NCBI GenBank assembly: GCA_036560485.1
Contig: DATBRC010000004.1
Span: forward strand, 1-27,259
Source: DATBRC01 sp036560485
Lineage (GTDB): Bacteria; Pseudomonadota; Gammaproteobacteria; Burkholderiales; Burkholderiaceae_D
Reading direction: 5' to 3'
Length of the DNA stretch: 27,259 nucleotides
Under the pieces are notes generated by a model. The model was not told where the DNA came from. It made no database searches and was given only the letters and a program-made list of their open reading frames with translations. This document shows, one piece after another, positions 22,307-27,259 of the stretch. Positions within the stretch are counted from its first letter, which is position 1; every line of letters starts with the position of its first letter. A program made the translations under genes and the position numbers.

Positions 22307-23956
22307 TCAGGAGGTCAGCAATTCCTGTGCGTGTTTACGCGTAGTCGCCGTGATTTCCAACCCGCCCAGCATGCGTGCCACTTCTTCCACGCGCCCTTTG
22401 TTATCCAGAGCGCCGATACGGGACACTGTTTTGCCGGCGACACTCGATTTGCTGACCTGGAAATGCTGATTCGCCTGGCTGGCAACTTGCGGCAAATGGG
22501 TGACGCACAATACCTGATGATCTTGCCCAAGGCGCTTCAATAAGCGCCCCACCACTTCTGCAACAGCGCCACCAATACCACTATCAACCTCGTCAAAAAT
22601 CAAGGTCGGCGTCGCAGTTGCACTCGATGTAATGACGGAAATCGCCAGCGCAATCCGCGCCAGCTCACCACCAGATGCGACTTTCGCCAATGGGCGCGGC
22701 GTCGTGCCGGCATGTCCTGCGACCAGCAACTCCACCTGCTCCAGACCGTAACTGGCCGGTTCACATGGATTCAACGCAACGGCAAAACGCCCGCCGGCCA
22801 TGCTTAAATCCTGCATCGCTGCGGTGACTGCTTCGCCAAGTGCTTTGGCTGCTTTGGCGCGTGCCTTGGATAATTTTTGTGCAGCAGCCATATAAGCAGC
22901 TTTCAACTTTTCTTCTTGTGCACGCAACGCATCCAGATCGCTTGCATCGGCCAATTGCTTCAATTGCGCAGACAGTGTTTCAAGTTCTTGCGGCAAATCA
23001 GCTGGTGCAACATGGAATTTACGCGCGGTCGAATGCAAATCGCCCATACGGGTTTCCACTTCGCGCAAACGGGCTGGATCGAGTTCAACCCGCCCCAAAT
23101 AATCGTTCAATGCATAGACGGCTTCCTGCAACTGGATTCTTGCCGGTTCCAGTACTTCCAGAACCGGTTTTAACGCCGCATCGATGTCGGCCAATTTGCC
23201 GAGTTTTAAATTCAATGCGGATAATTGCGACAGCATCGGGCGATCGTCCGATTCGGAAATGGCTGTCAGCGCTTCCTGGGTTCCTTCAATCAGACTGGCT
23301 GCATGCGACAAACGGCTGTATTCATTGCTGACCTCATCCCACTCACCCGGTTTAGGTGCCAATTTTTCCAATTCGCCGACTTGCCATTCCAATCGTTCGC
23401 GTTCCAGCAAAACATTCTTCGCATTGGTCTCGAACTCTTCGCGTTGCTTGGCCAACGCACGCCATGTTTTGAATGCGGCAGCCACTGCCTTGACCTCTTC
23501 CTGCAAGCCAGCCTGGCTGTCGAGCAACACGCGCTGCGCATCGGTTTTCAATAAGGATTGATGCGCGTGCTGACCGTGAATATCGATCAGCATTTCACCC
23601 AGCTCGCGCAATTGCGCTGCAGTGGCGGCGATGCCATTGATGAAGACTTTGGAGCGCCCGGCATTGTCGATTACCCGACGCAACAGCACGCCGCCATCTT
23701 CGCTGGTGAATTCGTTGGCCGCCAGCCAATCGTTGGCTTGATGACTGGTTGAAAACTCTGCAGTGATGTCCGCTTTTGCTGCGCCTTCACGCACCACACT
23801 GGCATCGCCACGCCCACCCAAAGCAAGCGCCAACGCATCGATCAGGATCGATTTTCCGGCGCCGGTTTCCCCAGTAAAAACAGTGAAGCCAGGTGAAAAT
23901 TCCAGCTCGATTGAATCGACAATAACAAAATCACGAATAGTCAGTGTACGCAGCAT
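22307..23956 (-). CDS. recN: DNA repair protein RecN
   Basis: SMC-like ATPase acting in recombinational repair of double-strand breaks. It has 549 residues, normal length. Walker A is GETGAGKS (residues 29-36) right after the MLRTLTIRDFVIVDSIELEF start. A long coiled-coil-rich middle carries the RecN core (FINGIAATAAQLRELGEMLIDIHGQHAHQ). Near the C-terminus are the ABC signature region VASGGELARIALAIS, Walker B LIFDEVDSGIGG and the VLCVTHLPQVASQA switch. All are intact. Upstream, a 219-bp gap with a CACGAAA-type inverted repeat separates it from nadK. No convincing LexA box is seen. Confidence 0.97.
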   Translation of the reverse strand: MLRTLTIRDFVIVDSIELEFSPGFTVFTGETGAGKSILIDALALALGGRGDASVVREGAAKADITAEFSTSHQANDWLAANEFTSEDGGVLLRRVIDNAGRSKVFINGIAATAAQLRELGEMLIDIHGQHAHQSLLKTDAQRVLLDSQAGLQEEVKAVAAAFKTWRALAKQREEFETNAKNVLLERERLEWQVGELEKLAPKPGEWDEVSNEYSRLSHAASLIEGTQEALTAISESDDRPMLSQLSALNLKLGKLADIDAALKPVLEVLEPARIQLQEAVYALNDYLGRVELDPARLREVETRMGDLHSTARKFHVAPADLPQELETLSAQLKQLADASDLDALRAQEEKLKAAYMAAAQKLSKARAKAAKALGEAVTAAMQDLSMAGGRFAVALNPCEPASYGLEQVELLVAGHAGTTPRPLAKVASGGELARIALAISVITSSATATPTLIFDEVDSGIGGAVAEVVGRLLKRLGQDHQVLCVTHLPQVASQANQHFQVSKSSVAGKTVSRIGALDNKGRVEEVARMLGGLEITATTRKHAQELLTS

Positions 23957-24039
23957 AAGGAGAATTGTGGTCTAACGGCAGCAAACGTACCGCAGTGAAT
24001 ACAAAATGATTATGGTTTATCTCAAATACAGAGTTTGAT

Positions 24040-24156
24040 CCACGAAAAACACGAAAGGCACGAAAAAAATCAATGACTGCATTGATGCATTCATTGGATA
24101 ACATTGTTTTGTTTGCCAATCCTTTAAATCGTTCGTGTTTTTCGTGCTTTTCGTGG
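24040..24156. repeat. CACGAAA-iterated inverted repeat element
   Basis: Two 25-nt arms (24040-24064 and 24132-24156) are reverse complements at 22 of 25 positions, separated by 67 nt. Each arm is three tandem copies of a CACGAAA-like unit; the first arm starts CCACGAAAAACACG. The transcript could fold into a long stem. The unit resembles short repeats seen between genes in many proteobacteria (from memory). It fills the recN-nadK gap. Confidence 0.8.
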
Positions 24157-24175
24157 ACAAGTTCTTTCCCTAAGT

Positions 24176-25105
24176 TTACTTTAACTGGCCTTCGACGGAG
24201 GGGTATTCATTCCAATGCAATTTTTCCCGCAAGGTATCAAAATAACTCCACCCTTGCGGATGCAGAAAGGTAATGGTGTGTGCGGAACGTTTGATCACGA
24301 TACGATCATGATGCAACACACTGGCAAATGTTTGCATATCGAAATTCACACTGATGTCACGGCCACTCATGACTTCAATCACGATTTCGCTGGTATCCGC
24401 CACGACGATCGGACGATTGGACAAAGCATGCGGAGCAATCGGAACCAACCCGATACCCATCAAGTTCGGATGCAGCAACGGCCCGCCTGCAGATAGCGCG
24501 TAAGCAGTTGAGCCGGTCGGCGTTGCAACAATCAAACCATCCGAACGCTGGTTGTACATGAAACGGCCATCCACCTCTACCCGCAACTCAACCATCCCGG
24601 CACCCGCGCCGCGCGCGACCACCACGTCGTTAAATGCGAGCGCTTCAAAAATCTTTTTGCCGTCACGCATGACGACCGCTTCCAGCAAACTGCGCTGCTC
24701 CGACTCTGCTTTGCCTGCCAACATGTCCGACAGCAAAGGTGTCATCCGGTCGAGCGGGATATCTGTCATGAAACCCAAACGTCCCTGATTAATTCCGATC
24801 AACGGTACCTTGTATGGCGCCAATTGGCGGGCAATTCCGAGCATCGTGCCATCACCGCCGATCACGATTGCTGCATCGGCATGCTGCCCAATCTCCATCG
24901 GTGTCATGGCGGCATAGCCTTTTAATGCTATGTTTTGCGCTGTCTCTGCCTCCAGCACGACGGTATAGCCGTTCAATGCAAGAAAATCAGCAATTTCCGA
25001 TATTGATTGTGCAATACCTGCCGCCAAATACTTGCCAACGATGGCGATCGTTTTAAGTGACTTGGGCGACGGCGTCGATGTGGAAGGGTGCTTGGTTTGG
25101 GACAT
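24176..25105 (-). CDS. nadK: NAD kinase
   Basis: Phosphorylates NAD to NADP in the cytoplasm. It has 309 residues from ATG 25105. Seen: KTIAIVGKY at the start of the fold, the AAIVIGGDGTMLGIAR glycine motif (GGDG at 83-86), INQGRLGFMTDIP, the conserved RSDGLIVATPTGSTAYALSAGGPL block and the PHALSNRPIVV segment. The start is uncertain: the frame is open upstream with ATGs at 25132 and 25153, none with a clear ribosome binding site. I prefer 25105 because the family begins shortly before the IAIVGK strand and because this leaves room for the divergent hrcA promoter. Confidence 0.95.
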   Translation of the reverse strand: MSQTKHPSTSTPSPKSLKTIAIVGKYLAAGIAQSISEIADFLALNGYTVVLEAETAQNIALKGYAAMTPMEIGQHADAAIVIGGDGTMLGIARQLAPYKVPLIGINQGRLGFMTDIPLDRMTPLLSDMLAGKAESEQRSLLEAVVMRDGKKIFEALAFNDVVVARGAGAGMVELRVEVDGRFMYNQRSDGLIVATPTGSTAYALSAGGPLLHPNLMGIGLVPIAPHALSNRPIVVADTSEIVIEVMSGRDISVNFDMQTFASVLHHDRIVIKRSAHTITFLHPQGWSYFDTLREKLHWNEYPSVEGQLK

Positions 25106-25175
25106 GATGCTGATTAGACCATAATTTGGCATGCATTTCATCAATGACGACACAACGGGCTATCTATTGAGCCAA

Positions 25176-25197
25176 TGCAGCACTTGTGAGTGCATAA
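25176..25197. promoter_or_regulatory. Compressed CIRCE-like dyad before hrcA
   Basis: AGCACT and GAGTGC, the inner parts of the HrcA operator half-sites, occur as an inverted pair but only 3 nt apart instead of the larger canonical spacing. The dyad lies about 53 bp before the hrcA ATG. It might serve autoregulation, or may be chance. Confidence 0.2.
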
Positions 25198-25249
25198 TGT
25201 GCTTCTAATACACTAGCATCCCTCACCGGCACTGGCATAAAATAACACC

Positions 25250-26272
25250 ATGCAACTTGATCATCGCGCACAAACTCTTCTTAAAGCCCTGGTTGAACGG
25301 TATATAGCCGACGGTCAACCGGTGGGTTCGCGTGCGCTCTCAAAGATTTCCGGACTGGATGTATCGCCGGCGACGATCCGCAATATCATGGCTGACCTGG
25401 AAGAGATGGGCTTCGTTTCCAGTCCGCACACATCGGCCGGACGTGTGCCGACGCCACGCGGTTATCGCGTCTTTGTCGATACTTTGTTAACTGTTGGAAC
25501 AATTGACGAGCAGGCGCTGGAATCGAAAATGCAGTCGAGCCTGCAAACTAATTCTCCACAAAAAATCATCACCAACGCAGCGCAAATCCTGTCGTCCTTG
25601 TCGCAATTTGCCGGTGTTGTATTGACACCCAAGCATGAATCCGTATTCCAGCAGATTGAGTTTTTGCGCTTATCGGAAAAGCGGATTTTACTTGTCATCG
25701 TCGCGCCCAATGGCGACGTGCAAAATCGCCTGTTATTGACTGACGTCGACTACAGCCCGTCGCAACTGGTGCAAGCGGCGAACTATATCAATCAACAATA
25801 CGGCGGACTGAGCTTTGATGAAGTGCGCATTCGGCTGCAAAGCGAATTGCGTCAATTGCGTGATGACATGACGCGGTTGATGCAGGCTGCCGTTGAGGCC
25901 GGCAGTGATGCGATGGCCGATACGGGTGAGGACGTTGTTATCTCCGGAGAACGTAATTTGCTAAGTGTCTCCGACCTGTCATCCAACATGACTTCACTGC
26001 GCAAACTGTTTGAGATGTTCGAACAAAAAACCAGCCTGATGCAACTGCTCGATATTTCCAGCAAAGCCACCGGCATTCAAATTTTTATCGGCGGAGAATC
26101 GCAACTCGTTCCAATGGAAGAAATGACTGTTGTGACCTCACCCTATGAGGTCAATGGAAAAATTGTGGGAACGCTCGGTGTGATCGGCCCAACCCGCATG
26201 GCATATGAACGCGTGATACCGATTGTGGATATTACGGCGAAATTACTGTCGAATGCATTAAGCCACAACTAG
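25250..26272 (+). CDS. hrcA: Heat-inducible transcription repressor HrcA
   Basis: DNA-binding repressor that recognises CIRCE operators and uses GroE as a folding sensor. It has 340 residues, normal length. The N-terminal winged helix (LLKALVERYIADGQPVGSRALSK, SPATIRNIMADLEEMGF, SSPHTSAGRVPTPRGYRVFVD) is followed by the GAF-like middle (LSQFAGVVLTPKHESVFQQIEFLRL) and the C-terminal domain (GTLGVIGPTRMAYERVIPIVD). All family blocks are intact. It is divergent from nadK and convergent with the PilZ gene. No good ribosome binding site precedes the ATG, but the N-terminus fits the family. Confidence 0.97.
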   Translation: MQLDHRAQTLLKALVERYIADGQPVGSRALSKISGLDVSPATIRNIMADLEEMGFVSSPHTSAGRVPTPRGYRVFVDTLLTVGTIDEQALESKMQSSLQTNSPQKIITNAAQILSSLSQFAGVVLTPKHESVFQQIEFLRLSEKRILLVIVAPNGDVQNRLLLTDVDYSPSQLVQAANYINQQYGGLSFDEVRIRLQSELRQLRDDMTRLMQAAVEAGSDAMADTGEDVVISGERNLLSVSDLSSNMTSLRKLFEMFEQKTSLMQLLDISSKATGIQIFIGGESQLVPMEEMTVVTSPYEVNGKIVGTLGVIGPTRMAYERVIPIVDITAKLLSNALSHN

Positions 26273-26293
26273 CAATGCGATAACCTCTATCAA

Positions 26294-26620
26294 TCAACGC
26301 ACTAGTTGATTAATGATTGAGGTATTTGCCGCATCCAGTTGGACGAATTGAAAGCCCGTTCTAAAGCCCTCCCCGCTATAAATGCTGTACACAGCTTTTG
26401 CTGAAACCATTATTTTGCGCATCGTGCCGTTAACCGGCGCTTCAAACGCGATCACGCAAGATTCTCCGGCTGCCAATGGCCCTTCTAACATTACACATAT
26501 CCCGCTGATCGAAATATCGACAGTGCGACCTAGCGATGGAGGCCTTCCTCCATCAAGCATCACTTTTGCGCGACAACGCAAAACCTTACGGGGAGCAATT
26601 CTGGGCTCTGAATCCGCCAT
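26294..26620 (-). CDS. PilZ domain protein
   Basis: A single-domain protein of 108 residues. It has the c-di-GMP-binding motifs of PilZ: RKVLR (R11 and R15, RxxxR) and DISISG (D35, S37, G40; D/NxSxxG), with the beta-barrel strands following. Both motifs are intact, so ligand binding is likely. It has no output domain, so it may act by protein contact (for example on motility or polysaccharide export); the target is unknown. The gene is alone, convergent with hrcA (21-bp gap) and 161 bp downstream of fur on the same strand. No clear ribosome binding site precedes ATG 26620. Confidence 0.85.
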   Translation of the reverse strand: MADSEPRIAPRKVLRCRAKVMLDGGRPPSLGRTVDISISGICVMLEGPLAAGESCVIAFEAPVNGTMRKIMVSAKAVYSIYSGEGFRTGFQFVQLDAANTSIINQLVR

Positions 26621-26781
26621 ATTCGATTTTAAAAATTACTTTAATGAAGGGAAATTATTCGGGCGAATTTACTTGAAAAGCATCCGCATAGATATTCACA
26701 ACAACCAATAGTTACCGCATAGCAATATGTTAGCACGGAACAAACTCGTTTTCATATACCAGGCACTTACTCATCGAATTA

Positions 26782-27213
26782 TCAGCGTCCACGGTGAGGG
26801 CAATTTTCTTTAATACAGTGAGCGTAGAGCGCTAATGAATGCTCGGCAATATCAAAACCGCGAACCTTGGCGATTTTTTGCTGACGTTTCTCTATCTCTT
26901 CATCGAAAAATTCTTCTACCCTGCCGCAATCAAGGCACACCAGATGATCATGATGTGACCCTTCATTTAACTCAAAAACTGCTTTGCCGGTCTCAAAGTG
27001 GTTACGGTGTAGCAGTCCGGCTTGCTCAAACTGCGTCAACACGCGATATACGGTCGCCAAGCCGACATCCATATTTTCAGCAAGCAGAATTTTGTACACA
27101 TCTTCTGCACTGAGGTGCCGTACCGTGCTGCTCTGAAATATATCCAGGATTTTGAGTCTTGGTAACGTCGCTTTGAGACCGCTGGCTTTGAGGTCGGATG
27201 GGTTATTAGGCAT
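26782..27213 (-). CDS. fur: Ferric uptake regulator Fur
   Basis: Iron-responsive dimeric repressor. It has 143 residues, normal length. The winged-helix domain includes LKATLPRLKILDIF and the recognition helix GLATVYRVLTQFEQAGLL. The HHDH metal site is at residues 87-90 and the zinc-binding C93-x-x-C96 is followed by C133 and C138, so the structural site is complete. It is probably transcribed away from whatever lies beyond the right edge of the window; in relatives that is often an outer-membrane assembly lipoprotein gene (bamE/omlA), not visible here. No strong ribosome binding site is visible. Confidence 0.97.
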   Translation of the reverse strand: MPNNPSDLKASGLKATLPRLKILDIFQSSTVRHLSAEDVYKILLAENMDVGLATVYRVLTQFEQAGLLHRNHFETGKAVFELNEGSHHDHLVCLDCGRVEEFFDEEIEKRQQKIAKVRGFDIAEHSLALYAHCIKENCPHRGR

Positions 27214-27259
27214 GTTGTTGCTCGAATTGTGGTGATCTGCTTTATCATATAGCGTTTTA

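Noticed and set aside
24018..24033. Possible LexA box upstream of recN
   Set aside because: Only the CTGT half is present on the minus strand; the second half does not match ACAG.
23931..24119. 62-codon minus-strand frame over the recN start
   Set aside because: Part of it (FRAFRVFRG) is just the translated CACGAAA repeat, and it overlaps recN in another frame.
24040..24156. CRISPR-like array
   Set aside because: The units are about 8 nt, have no spacers, and lie as an inverted pair; no cas genes nearby.

Overview
The window looks like an ordinary chromosomal segment of a betaproteobacterium, most likely Burkholderiales/Oxalobacteraceae (Herminiimonas- or Janthinobacterium-like). This is inferred from the gene order (purM / AI-2E permease / hda / HAD / pcnB / folK / panB, and fur / hrcA / nadK / recN / hemH / grpE-dnaK-dnaJ) and from protein sequences recalled from memory; no search was run. 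I see no rRNA, tRNA, CRISPR, prophage or intact insertion sequence.

Layout. 1-3430 (+): the 3' part of a TctE-type sensor histidine kinase, followed within 1 bp by a DUF4212 small subunit and a large sodium:solute symporter (VC_2705 type). 3464-5139 (-): a YidB-like DUF937 protein and purM, which has its own terminator. 5244-11406 (+): a very compact run of eight genes (AI-2E family permease, hda, HAD-IB phosphatase, pcnB, folK, DUF486 membrane protein, deoxynucleoside kinase, panB), several joined by 4-bp ATGA overlaps. 11425-12096 (-): beta-carbonic anhydrase. 12097-12950: an AT-rich gap with several dyads and a possible two-ORF small-protein locus. 12999-15014 (+): a PAS-GGDEF-EAL protein that I recognise as an ortholog of E. 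coli PdeR (YciR/Gmr). 15043-16781: a divergent pair of little-known genes, an unassigned SAM methyltransferase and a small membrane protein that looks frameshifted.

16821-25105 (-) is the stress and repair block: dnaJ, dnaK, grpE, hemH, recN and nadK. Two near-consensus sigma-32 promoters are visible, one before grpE and one before dnaK, and two tandem hairpins lie between dnaK and dnaJ. A well-formed 36-codon membrane peptide gene sits opposite, between grpE and hemH. A CACGAAA-iterated inverted repeat lies between recN and nadK. 25250-27213: hrcA (+), then a PilZ protein and fur (-).

How the parts relate: GrpE, DnaK and DnaJ form one chaperone machine, apparently under sigma-32. HrcA is the classical CIRCE repressor, but no canonical CIRCE is visible here. 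PdeR and the PilZ protein are a c-di-GMP phosphodiesterase and a candidate c-di-GMP receptor. The 5.2-11.4 kb operon mixes replication control (Hda), RNA decay (PcnB), deoxynucleoside salvage and folate/pantothenate synthesis. I found no clear new multi-gene system. The best leads are the small ORFs, the EF-hand-like loop in the symporter, the frameshift and the non-coding structures.
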